NCBI GenBank assembly: GCA_009918225.1
Contig: RGEP01000138.1
Coordinates: 1 to 5,311 of the forward strand
Length of the DNA stretch: 5,311 bases
Origin: Betaproteobacteria bacterium
Lineage (GTDB): Bacteria > Pseudomonadota > Gammaproteobacteria > Burkholderiales > Burkholderiaceae_C
Direction: 5' to 3'
Under the pieces are notes generated by a model that saw nothing but the letters and a program-made list of their open reading frames with translations, did not search any database and was not told where the DNA came from. Of this stretch, positions 1-5,311 are shown in pieces (the stretch's first letter is position 1; each line of letters starts with the position of its first letter). The position numbers and the translations under genes were made by a program.

Positions 1-46
1 TACCGGCGCTGAGGTTGACCCGAAGAATTTTTCCTGCCCAACTCAT
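1..46 (-). CDS. aorB: Tungsten aldehyde:ferredoxin oxidoreductase, large subunit, N-terminal fragment (partial)
   Basis: Only the first 15 codons are inside the window, reading MSWAGKILRVNLSAG on the minus strand. This matches the typical start of aldehyde:ferredoxin oxidoreductases, where a W-x-G-K-I-L-R-V-x-L-x-x-G segment opens the first domain. The start is set by a strong Shine-Dalgarno AGGAG six bases upstream of ATG. The family enzyme oxidises aldehydes to carboxylic acids with a tungsten bis-pyranopterin cofactor and a [4Fe-4S] cluster; in the bacterial AorABC type it passes electrons to the ferredoxin subunit AorA. Directly upstream, 97 bases away on the same strand, lies a gene that looks like aorA, which makes the assignment much firmer than 15 residues alone would allow. 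The tungsten ligands and pterin-binding motifs lie outside the window, so activity cannot be judged. Confidence 0.8.
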   Translation of the reverse strand, partial: MSWAGKILRVNLSAG

Positions 47-52
47 AGTTGA

Positions 53-57
53 CTCCT
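53..57 (-). promoter_or_regulatory. Ribosome binding site of aorB
   Basis: The minus strand reads AGGAG six bases before the ATG at 46. It is a canonical Shine-Dalgarno at ideal spacing and decides the start of the partial aorB. It also shows that aorB has its own strong initiation site rather than depending on translation running on from aorA, which ends 97 bases earlier. Confidence 0.75.
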
Positions 58-87
58 GAAGGGGTTTGGCGAAGGTTCGTTCGGTGT

Positions 88-125
88 GCGGTGGAGCTTC
101 AATCAATCCGAAGCATGACCACCGC
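88..125 (-). promoter_or_regulatory. Two-part inverted repeat (RNA hairpin) between aorA and aorB
   Basis: On the minus strand the arms GCGGTGG and CCACCGC (7 bp, perfect) enclose a second pair GCTTC and GAAGC (5 bp, perfect) around a 9-base loop. The two stems are separated by an asymmetric bulge of TCAT on one side and T on the other. The structure starts 18 bases after the aorA stop and ends 30 bases before the aorB Shine-Dalgarno. No run of T follows it, so it is not a standard intrinsic terminator. It could protect the aorA 3' end, be a processing site, or partly attenuate transcription, making more AorA than AorB. The pairing is visible in the sequence; the role is inferred. Confidence 0.45.
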
Positions 126-143
126 CGCAAGGTGTGAGGGGGA

Positions 144-617
144 TCAGGCCGCGGGCTGATTGCCCAGCTTGTCGGCCCAGGCCTGCATCTTGTTCAGGCC
201 GGTCCAGTTGGCGTCCACATAGGTGATGGCGCCAGTGGGGCAGGCCGTGGCACAAGCGGGGTCGCCGCCGCACAGGTCGCACTTCTGGACCTTGCCGGTT
301 TCTTGCACATAGTTGATGGTGCCGAAGGGGCAGGAAATGGTGCACACCTTGCAACCCACGCAGGTGGATTCGTTGACCACCTTGGCGCCGGTGGCCTTGT
401 CAACGGTGATGGCCTCCACCGGGCAGGCGTGCAGGCACCAGGCTTCGTCGCACTGGGTGCAGGTGTAGGGCACCTTGCGCCCCGTGTGGTGGAAGTCGAA
501 GACCTTGATGCGCGACTTGGCCGGGGCGTAGGTGGCGTAGTTCTCGAACGAACAGGCCATCTCGCACTGGAGACAGCCGGTGCACTTCTCCGGGTTGATG
601 TGCAGCGTCTTTTGCAT
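144..617 (-). CDS. aorA: AorA-type ferredoxin subunit of tungsten aldehyde oxidoreductase, four [4Fe-4S] clusters
   Basis: The 157-residue protein has no signal peptide and carries sixteen cysteines in four ferredoxin groups: C12/15/18/22, C53/56/61/65, C86/89/92/96 and C113/116/122/126. This is the pattern of polyferredoxin electron-transfer subunits such as DmsB/HycB, and of AorA. In the characterised Aromatoleum aldehyde oxidoreductase, AorA relays electrons from the tungsten subunit AorB and polymerises into a filament that bears the other subunits. The next gene starts like AorB, fixing the assignment. The ATG at 617 is preferred over an in-frame start at 653 because AGAGGAAG lies just upstream and the family begins with a short M-x-K-x-L-x-I-x-P-E-K-C segment. 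The C-terminal tail after C126 (about 30 residues, with WTGLNKMQAW) may contribute subunit contacts. A generic DmsB-like protein is the alternative, but unlikely beside aorB. Confidence 0.9.
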   Translation of the reverse strand: MQKTLHINPEKCTGCLQCEMACSFENYATYAPAKSRIKVFDFHHTGRKVPYTCTQCDEAWCLHACPVEAITVDKATGAKVVNESTCVGCKVCTISCPFGTINYVQETGKVQKCDLCGGDPACATACPTGAITYVDANWTGLNKMQAWADKLGNQPAA

Positions 618-620
618 GGA

Positions 621-628
621 CTTCCTCT
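621..628 (-). promoter_or_regulatory. Ribosome binding site of aorA
   Basis: The minus strand reads AGAGGAAG, with the GAGGA core five bases before the ATG at 617. It supports this start over the upstream in-frame candidate at 653, which would add twelve residues (MVPVPYRLKRKS) not expected in the family. Confidence 0.7.
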
Positions 629-736
629 TGAGTCTGTAGGGGACGGGAACCAACTGCGTATGGTGCTGACAAGCACTGAACTCCTCTACCTAGGTGTAAC
701 CCTAGACGGGCATTCAGCGCCTGCCCCGCTGCAGAC
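629..736 (-). promoter_or_regulatory. aorA leader with two dyads, candidate operator or promoter region
   Basis: This spacer separates the receptor stop from the aorA ribosome binding site and is the only place in the module where an aor-specific promoter could fit. It contains CTAGG and CCTAG arms at 690-694 and 701-705 around a 6-base loop, overlapping the 8-bp palindrome ACCTAGGT at 688-695. A second dyad, GTGCT/AGCAC, lies at 663-676 around 4 bases. It is less GC-rich than the genes beside it. I could not find a convincing sigma-70 -35/-10 pair or a sigma-54 -24/-12 element, so promoter status is inferred from position and dyads only. Confidence 0.35.
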
Positions 737-2914
737 TCACAGTGGCGTGGCCAGGCGCAGGCTCAACAGTGCGTTGCGCGGGGCGCCCGGTTCGAAGAAG
801 CGCCCATTGGCGTCGTTGACGATGACGCTGGCGGCATGGCGCCGGTCCAGCAGGTTGTCCACGCGCCACAGGGATTCGAGCCGCCAGGTGCCGCCCAAAC
901 GCCAGGCTTTGGACCAGCGCAGCCCCATCAGGCCGTAGCCGGGGGCCGCGTCGGTGTTTCGGTCGTTGACCGGCACCGAGCCCACCGCGCGCCACTCCAG
1001 GGCAGCGTCACCCAGAACCGGATCGGCGCGGCGCCACTCCACATAGGCCCACGCCCGGGGCGTGCCCGCAATCCGATTGCCGGGGGTGACCACAGCCGTC
1101 GGGGTTGTACAGGGTATACCCTCACAGGTGAGGAAGCGGTCTTCATAGGTGGCCTGCAACACCGTGGCGGCCAAACGGACCTGCCATTGACGGTCCAGGC
1201 GCCAGGTGCTGCCGGCCTCCAGGCCGCGCCGCAAGGTGCGCCCCACATTCTGAAAAGCGGATCGGCCGCCAGCGTTGGTGGCCACGCCAATTTCGTTTTC
1301 GGTACGGGCTTCAAACACGGCCACATCCCCGTCCAGGGTGGCCGTTCGAGCCTTGAAGCCAAACTCCAGTTGCGCGCTGGACTGGGCCTTCAAGCCGGTG
1401 TTGAAGCCGCCCGTGCCATCGGCACGATAGGCCAATTCCCCCAGGGTGGGTGACTCAAAACCGCGCCCTGCGCTCAGGTGCAGGTTCAGCCCTGGGGACG
1501 CCTGCCAACGCAAGCCCCACACCGGGTTGGTGTAGCGAAACTGCAGACGGCCGGAGTCGTCGCCGTTGCTGAGATAGCGGTCCCGCGCGCTGAGGTCGAC
1601 CCGGCCGCTGCGGCCACCGGCCAACATCATCCAGCGGGGGGCAAAGGCCCATTCGGCCTGCGCGAACAGGTCACGCGACTGCGCCTCGTTGGCTTCATCG
1701 CGGCGCAGACGGCCCACCACGCCTAGCAGTTGCGCGGCGCCCGTGCCGGTGTAGTTCTCATAGCCCCGGCGGTCGTCGCGTTGCCGGTCGGTCGAAGCCC
1801 CGGCCACCAGGCCCACCTGGTCCCACTCCCAGCGGGCGCGGGCCTCGAGTCCCTCGAAACGGCGGTCGAAGTCGATGACGCCGCCGCCGTGGCGCACATT
1901 GGCCTGGGTGGCTGGCGTGATGGCCAGCCATTGCGCCACCGAACGCTGTCCGCTGTATGCGCTCAGCCGGGTTTCGCGCAGGGCGCCCTGGTCGAAGCGG
2001 TGCCGCCAGCTCATGCCCAACTGGGCCTGGTCCAGGGTTTTGCGGGTATCGAACTGAACGGCCTGGGGTGTGGTTTCACGGGGGCCCAGTTCAAACTGTG
2101 CGCGCGACAGGCCCAAGGGGTCGTCGGCGGGCTGGTTGAGGTAGCCCAGTTGCAGGATGAAGTCGTCGTGGGTACCGCGCCAGCCCACGCGGGCCTGGGC
2201 CTGCTGTTTGATGGCCCCGCTTTGCGGCCGGAAACCGTCGAGCTCGGCCTGTGAGGCCGAAGCGCTGGCCTCCCACCCATCGGCGCCCTTGGCTTGCACG
2301 GCCAGGCGGTTCTGGCGCAGGCCAAAGCTGCCGACATCGCTGTCCAAGCGCAGGCTGCTGTTGTTGATGGGCGCGCTGACCAGGGCAATGACCCCGCCCG
2401 AGCTGTTCCCATACAAAGCGGAGAAGGGCCCGCGCAAGACCTCGATGCGTTGCGCTGAAGCGAGGTCGAACTGCGACACCTGGCCCTGCCCATCCGGGCC
2501 GGTGGCGGGTATGCCATCGGCCACGATGCGCAAGCCGCGCACCCCGAAACCCGAGCGCGCGCCAAAGCCACGCGAGCTGATCTGCAGGTCCTGCGCGAAG
2601 TTGGAGCGGTTGTTGGCCACCAAACCCGGCAGCCGCTGCAGCGCTTCGCTGGCGTTGATCATGGCGCCGGCTGAGCGGATGTCGGCTTGGTCGATGACGC
2701 TGATGGCGTAAGGGGCCTCCAACACCGTGCGCTCGATCAGCGAGCCGCTGATGACCACCGACTCGGCGCGGGTGGCTTCAGGGACTGGGGCTTGGGCTTG
2801 GGCTTGGCCGGTGGCCAGGGCGCAGCTGGCCAAGCCCCAACCGGCGCCGGCCATGCGCAAGGCGCGGGCACAGGCCGCCAGCAGGTCAAGGTGTGGGGTG
2901 GATTCAATTGGCAT
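737..2914 (-). CDS. TonB-dependent outer-membrane receptor, candidate tungsten/tungstate uptake
   Basis: This complete 725-residue protein has the size and layout of a TonB-dependent receptor. A signal-like segment ends near the QAQAQA stretch (residues 37-42). ESVVISGS (51-58) resembles a TonB box. The plug spans about 60-180, with SEALQRLPGL (89-98), ISSRGFGARSGFGVRG (112-127) and VLRGPFSALYGNSSGGVI (159-176). A 22-strand barrel should fill the rest, ending in VDNLLDRRHA, FFEPGAPRN and a strand closing with LATPL. Such receptors import scarce metals or chelates across the outer membrane using TonB-ExbBD energy. The substrate cannot be read from the sequence, but its place between tungstate ABC genes and a tungsten enzyme argues for tungstate or a tungsten chelate; siderophore transport is the default alternative. 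The start at 2914 has no clear Shine-Dalgarno. Residue 21, ATG at 2854, is another possible start and would still leave a signal peptide. Cysteines 597 and 602 may form a loop disulfide. Confidence 0.9.
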   Translation of the reverse strand: MPIESTPHLDLLAACARALRMAGAGWGLASCALATGQAQAQAPVPEATRAESVVISGSLIERTVLEAPYAISVIDQADIRSAGAMINASEALQRLPGLVANNRSNFAQDLQISSRGFGARSGFGVRGLRIVADGIPATGPDGQGQVSQFDLASAQRIEVLRGPFSALYGNSSGGVIALVSAPINNSSLRLDSDVGSFGLRQNRLAVQAKGADGWEASASASQAELDGFRPQSGAIKQQAQARVGWRGTHDDFILQLGYLNQPADDPLGLSRAQFELGPRETTPQAVQFDTRKTLDQAQLGMSWRHRFDQGALRETRLSAYSGQRSVAQWLAITPATQANVRHGGGVIDFDRRFEGLEARARWEWDQVGLVAGASTDRQRDDRRGYENYTGTGAAQLLGVVGRLRRDEANEAQSRDLFAQAEWAFAPRWMMLAGGRSGRVDLSARDRYLSNGDDSGRLQFRYTNPVWGLRWQASPGLNLHLSAGRGFESPTLGELAYRADGTGGFNTGLKAQSSAQLEFGFKARTATLDGDVAVFEARTENEIGVATNAGGRSAFQNVGRTLRRGLEAGSTWRLDRQWQVRLAATVLQATYEDRFLTCEGIPCTTPTAVVTPGNRIAGTPRAWAYVEWRRADPVLGDAALEWRAVGSVPVNDRNTDAAPGYGLMGLRWSKAWRLGGTWRLESLWRVDNLLDRRHAASVIVNDANGRFFEPGAPRNALLSLRLATPL

Positions 2915-2934
2915 GGGACAACGATACCGCGAGT

Positions 2935-2951
2935 CACGGCGCAGTGCCGTG
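2935..2951 (-). promoter_or_regulatory. Small inverted repeat in the tupC-receptor spacer
   Basis: The 60-base spacer between the tupC stop and the receptor start contains a perfect 6-bp repeat, CACGGC and GCCGTG, around a 5-base loop. No T-run follows, so it is not a classical terminator; a weak attenuator, a stability hairpin or chance are all possible. The spacer has no obvious promoter, and the receptor is probably transcribed with tupBC. Confidence 0.25.
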
Positions 2952-2974
2952 CTGCGGCAAGTGCCCTGGCCGGC

Positions 2975-3490
2975 CTAGGTCCGTTCGCCGCTGAGAAACT
3001 GGGCGGCCGCGTCGGGCAGTGGTTCATGGAAAAAGGCCGCCACCGGACGGTCGACCACGAGCTGCCCGGCTTCGAGGTACACGACACGGGTGGCCAAGCG
3101 CTTGGCCTGCCCCAGGTTGTGGGTGCTCATGACCACCGTCATCCCCTCGGCTGCGAACTCCTCGATGAGCGCCTCCACATCCCGCTTGGCCGCGGGGTCT
3201 AGGCTGGCGGTGGGCTCATCCAAAAACAGCAGCTGTGGCCGCACGGCCCATGCGCGCGCCAAAGCCAAGCGCTGTTGTTGCCCGCCGGACAAGACCCGCG
3301 CGGGACGGTGGGCGTGTTCGGCCAGGTTAACCCGCTCCAGCGCCTGCTGCGCGCGCCGTTCACCGGCGTGCACCTCCAGGTCGACCGCTTGAAGCACGGT
3401 GTGTGCGCCAAAGCGCACCCCCGCGCCTTGCAAGCGAACCAGAACCGGTGCCGCTGCGAGCATTGGTGCTGATTCAGGGCCGCGGCTCAT
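2975..3490 (-). CDS. tupC: Tungstate ABC transporter ATPase lacking Walker A (internal deletion, probably non-functional)
   Basis: The 171-residue product is an ABC ATPase of the tungstate/molybdate uptake type, which would power import of the oxyanion from its periplasmic binding protein. Present are the N-terminal strands ending VDLEVHAGER (36-45), the signature LSGGQ (68-72), Walker B with LLFLDEP (87-93), the D-loop ASLD (95-98) and the H-loop histidine 124. Missing is everything normally between the GE-R turn and the helix before LSGGQ: there is no GxxGxGKS/T Walker A and no Q-loop. The break falls at residues 45/46, near 3355, where GER runs straight into RAQQAL without changing frame. 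The family is usually about 230-245 residues, so some 65-75 are lost. The ATG at 3490 overlaps the tupB stop as ATGA. Without a P-loop it should not bind ATP; misassembly is the other explanation. Confidence 0.8.
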   Translation of the reverse strand: MSRGPESAPMLAAAPVLVRLQGAGVRFGAHTVLQAVDLEVHAGERRAQQALERVNLAEHAHRPARVLSGGQQQRLALARAWAVRPQLLFLDEPTASLDPAAKRDVEALIEEFAAEGMTVVMSTHNLGQAKRLATRVVYLEAGQLVVDRPVAAFFHEPLPDAAAQFLSGERT

Positions 3491-4044
3491 GGTGCCGCCC
3501 CTTTGCCTGCGGACGGCGCCAAGGCCGTGCGCTCCGCGACGGCCGGCTGGTCGCGCTGCAGCCATTGAAGCGTGGCAATACCCAGGTTGATCAAGGCCAC
3601 CACCATCAACAACACGATGCCCAGGCCCAAGGCCAGGGGCAGGTCCCCCTTGCTGGTCTCCAAGGCGATGGTGGTGGTCATCACCCGGGTGACCCCGGCA
3701 ATATTGCCGCCCACGATCATCACCGCCCCGACCTCGCTGACGGCACGGCCGAAGGCGGTGAGCAAGACGGTCAGCAGTGCCCAGCGCTCATGCACAAGCA
3801 ACAGCCCCGCCACACCCAAGGGGCGAGCACCCATGGAGCGCAGCTGCTCGCCGTTTCCATGAGCCGCATCGGCCACCAGCTGGCGCGTCAGCGCCGTGAC
3901 CACCGGTACCACCAGGACCGCCTGGGCCACCACCATGGCCGTGGGTGTGAACAGAATGCCCCAGGACCCGAGCGGCCCGGAGCGAGAGAGCATCAGGTAC
4001 ACCACCAGACCCACGACCACAGAAGGCAGGGCCAAGAGGGTGCG
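3487..4044 (-). pseudogene. tupB: 5'-truncated tungstate ABC transporter permease
   Basis: The reading frame encodes about 185 residues that match TupB from its second membrane segment onward. It starts with RTLLALPSVVVGLVVYL, then SRSGPLG and FTPTAMVVAQ, followed by the permease/ATPase coupling region (GEQLRSMGARPLG, then TAFGRAVSEVGAVMIVGGNIAG) and a last membrane helix (LALGLGIVLLMVVALINLGI). TupB proteins are about 230-240 residues, so roughly 50 are missing, including the first membrane helix. Upstream of about 4045 the frame reads unrelated residues and meets a TAA at 4081-4083, with no ATG or ribosome binding site; the only in-frame start nearby is a TTG at 4035. The stop overlaps the tupC ATG (ATGA), the usual tupBC arrangement. 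tupA, normally just upstream, is absent and an acyl-CoA dehydrogenase lies there instead. The remnant is unlikely to make a working permease. The specificity call (tungstate rather than molybdate) rests on family motifs and the aor context. Confidence 0.75.
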
Positions 4045-4153
4045 CGATATGCAAGGACATTCATAGCTGGCTGCAGACCGTTATGGTCTGCCGTGGCCGT
4101 GGCGGCCGTGCTACAACCCTGGGTTGGCGTCATTGCAAACCAAATTTGTCGAC
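4045..4153. other. Junction between the tupB remnant and the dehydrogenase gene
   Basis: This short stretch follows the point where TupB similarity stops. It contains a 7-bp inverted repeat but no recognisable gene, no insertion-sequence end and no target-site duplication that I could identify. It must hold the 5' region of the divergent dehydrogenase, yet there is no clear Shine-Dalgarno or -35/-10 pair. It is the likely endpoint of a deletion that removed tupA and the 5' part of tupB, or of a contig misjoin. Confidence 0.5.
4073..4091. repeat. Perfect 7-bp inverted repeat
   Basis: GCAGACC (4073-4079) and GGTCTGC (4085-4091) are exact reverse complements around GTTAT. The repeat lies between the truncated tupB and the dehydrogenase start, 62 bases before the ATG. 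No T-run follows on either strand. It could be an operator for a dimeric regulator of the dehydrogenase, the stem of a former terminator, or a recombination scar. Confidence 0.4.
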
Positions 4154-5311
4154 ATGGACCTGAATTTCACCGCCGAAGAGTTGGCCTTTCGGGCTGAGAT
4201 ACGCGAATGGGTGGCCCATAAGCTTCCGAAGGACATCAGCCACAAGGTGCACAACGCCCTGCGCCTGAGCCGAGAAGACCATCAGCGCTGGGCCCAAATC
4301 CTGGGAGCCAAAGGCTGGCTGGGCTGGAACTGGCCCAAAGCCTTTGGCGGGCCCGGATGGAACGCGGTGGAGCGCCATCTTTTCGAAGAGGAACTCGCCC
4401 TGGCCGGCGCGCCGCGCGTGATCCCATTCGGCCCGGTGATGGTGGCCCCGGTCATCATGGCCTTTGGATCGCCTGAGCAGCAGAAACGCTTTCTGCCGGG
4501 CATCGCCAGCGGCCAGGTGTGGTGGAGCCAAGGCTACAGCGAACCCGGCTCGGGCTCCGACCTGGCCTCGCTCAAGACCCGTGCCGAGCGTGTGGGCGAC
4601 CACTACATCGTCAATGGGCAAAAAACCTGGACCACCTTGGCCCAGTACGGCGATTGGATCTTTTGCCTGGTGCGCACCAGCAACGAGGGCAAGCCACAAA
4701 CCGGCATCTCTTTCCTGCTGATCGACATGAAGAGCCCCGGCGTGACGGTGCGGCCCATCGTGCTGCTTGATGGCGAAGCCGAGGTCAATGAAGTGTGGTT
4801 CGACAACGTGAAGGTACCCGCGGAGAACCTGGTGGGCGAAGAGAACAAGGGCTGGACCTACGCCAAGTACCTGCTGGCACACGAGCGCACCAACATTGCC
4901 GACGTCAACCGCGCCAAGCGCGAGTTGGAGCGCCTCAAGCGCATTGCCAAGGCTGAAGGCGTGTACGAAGACCACCGCTTCAGGGACCAGATCGCGCAAC
5001 TGGAAGTCGACATCGTGGCACTGGAGATGATGGTCTTGCGGGTGCTGAGCGCAGAGAAAAGCGGCAAACAGTCGCTGGACGTGGCCGGCTTGCTCAAGAT
5101 TCGCGGCAGCGAGATTCAGCAGCGCTACAGCGAGCTGATGATGCAGGCTGCGGGCCCCTACGCCACGCCGTTTGTGAGCGAAGCGATGGAAGCCGGCTGG
5201 CAAGGCGAGTTCGTCGGTGCGGCCCACTGTGCCCCGCTGGCCGGCACCTACTTCAATATGCGCAAGACCACCATCTATGGTGGCAGCAACGAGGTGCAGC
5301 GCAACATCGTG
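4154..5311 (+). CDS. Acyl-CoA dehydrogenase, PimC-like, 3' end outside the window (partial)
   Basis: The open frame gives 386 residues and continues past the edge; the family is normally about 395-400, so only a dozen or so are missing. It is an FAD-dependent dehydrogenase that introduces an alpha,beta double bond into an acyl-CoA and passes electrons to ETF. The N-terminal helical domain opens MDLNFTAEELAFRAEIREW. The middle beta-domain carries the SEPGSGSD signature (129-136) and VNGQKTWTTLAQYGDW. The C-terminal domain ends with YGGSNEVQRNIV (375-386). Glycine replaces the medium-chain-type catalytic glutamate in YGGSN, while HER places Glu244 where isovaleryl-type enzymes keep their base. 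The overall type resembles the large subunit of pimeloyl-CoA dehydrogenase (PimC), usually followed by a small-subunit gene; that region is not visible. The ATG at 4154 fits the family N-terminus but lacks a good Shine-Dalgarno. It is divergent from, and probably functionally unrelated to, the tungsten genes. Confidence 0.88.
   Translation, partial: MDLNFTAEELAFRAEIREWVAHKLPKDISHKVHNALRLSREDHQRWAQILGAKGWLGWNWPKAFGGPGWNAVERHLFEEELALAGAPRVIPFGPVMVAPVIMAFGSPEQQKRFLPGIASGQVWWSQGYSEPGSGSDLASLKTRAERVGDHYIVNGQKTWTTLAQYGDWIFCLVRTSNEGKPQTGISFLLIDMKSPGVTVRPIVLLDGEAEVNEVWFDNVKVPAENLVGEENKGWTYAKYLLAHERTNIADVNRAKRELERLKRIAKAEGVYEDHRFRDQIAQLEVDIVALEMMVLRVLSAEKSGKQSLDVAGLLKIRGSEIQQRYSELMMQAAGPYATPFVSEAMEAGWQGEFVGAAHCAPLAGTYFNMRKTTIYGGSNEVQRNIV

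Noticed and set aside
88..125. Intrinsic terminator between aorA and aorB
   Set aside because: The stem is real on paper but no T-run follows on the minus strand, and aorB must be expressed with aorA; kept only as a structured spacer.
303..938. 211-codon plus-strand open frame over aorA and the receptor end
   Set aside because: It runs antisense through sixteen well-placed cysteine codons of aorA and through the spacer; no domain is visible.
1111..1122. 12-bp perfect palindrome AGGGTATACCCT
   Set aside because: It lies inside the receptor coding sequence, away from any promoter, and is explained by codons for the GIPC loop; probably chance.
2157..2711. Plus-strand open frame opposite the receptor plug
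   Set aside because: The minus strand encodes the conserved TonB plug motifs here; the opposite frame is a compositional shadow.
4045..4153. Insertion-sequence end or attachment site causing the tupB break
   Set aside because: No transposase remnant, no matching terminal repeat and no target duplication could be found; the inverted repeat alone is not enough.
3403..4197. 264-codon plus-strand open frame across tupB and tupC
   Set aside because: It is rich in H, Q, G and R as expected from the antisense of a GC-rich permease gene, while the minus strand shows clear TupB and TupC motifs.
4130..5227. Long 365-codon minus-strand open frame opposite the dehydrogenase
   Set aside because: It is an antisense shadow of a clear acyl-CoA dehydrogenase in GC-rich DNA; its translation is low-complexity and matches no family I know.

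Overview
The window is GC-rich and looks like a betaproteobacterial chromosome, probably Burkholderiales or Rhodocyclales. The basis is codon use, the close resemblance of the four-cluster ferredoxin to AorA of Aromatoleum/Thauera-type bacteria, and a proteobacterial TonB-dependent receptor. This placement is an inference from remembered families, not from a search.

From 1 to about 4044 all genes lie on the minus strand and form a tungsten module. Read in transcription order, they are a 5'-truncated tungstate ABC permease (tupB, ~4044-3487), an ATPase overlapping it by ATGA (tupC, 3490-2975), a complete TonB-dependent outer-membrane receptor (2914-737), a 16-cysteine ferredoxin subunit (aorA, 617-144), and the first 15 codons of tungsten aldehyde:ferredoxin oxidoreductase (aorB, 46 to beyond the left edge). 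The logic is tungstate uptake across the outer and inner membranes, feeding an enzyme that uses a tungsten-pterin cofactor to oxidise aldehydes to acids and passes electrons through AorA. The receptor is the most interesting member: its position suggests it carries tungsten, or a tungsten chelate, into the periplasm.

The inner-membrane transporter looks broken. TupB lacks its first ~50 residues, tupA is absent, and TupC has lost the whole Walker A region in what appears to be an in-frame deletion. Either the uptake operon is decaying while the receptor and enzyme remain, or the assembly has collapsed here.

From 4154 to the right edge, divergent on the plus strand, an acyl-CoA dehydrogenase of the PimC-like type runs off the window about a dozen residues before its expected end. 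The short spacers hold several inverted repeats, the best being a two-part hairpin between aorA and aorB and a 7-bp perfect repeat between tupB' and the dehydrogenase. I saw no tRNA, rRNA, CRISPR or insertion sequence.
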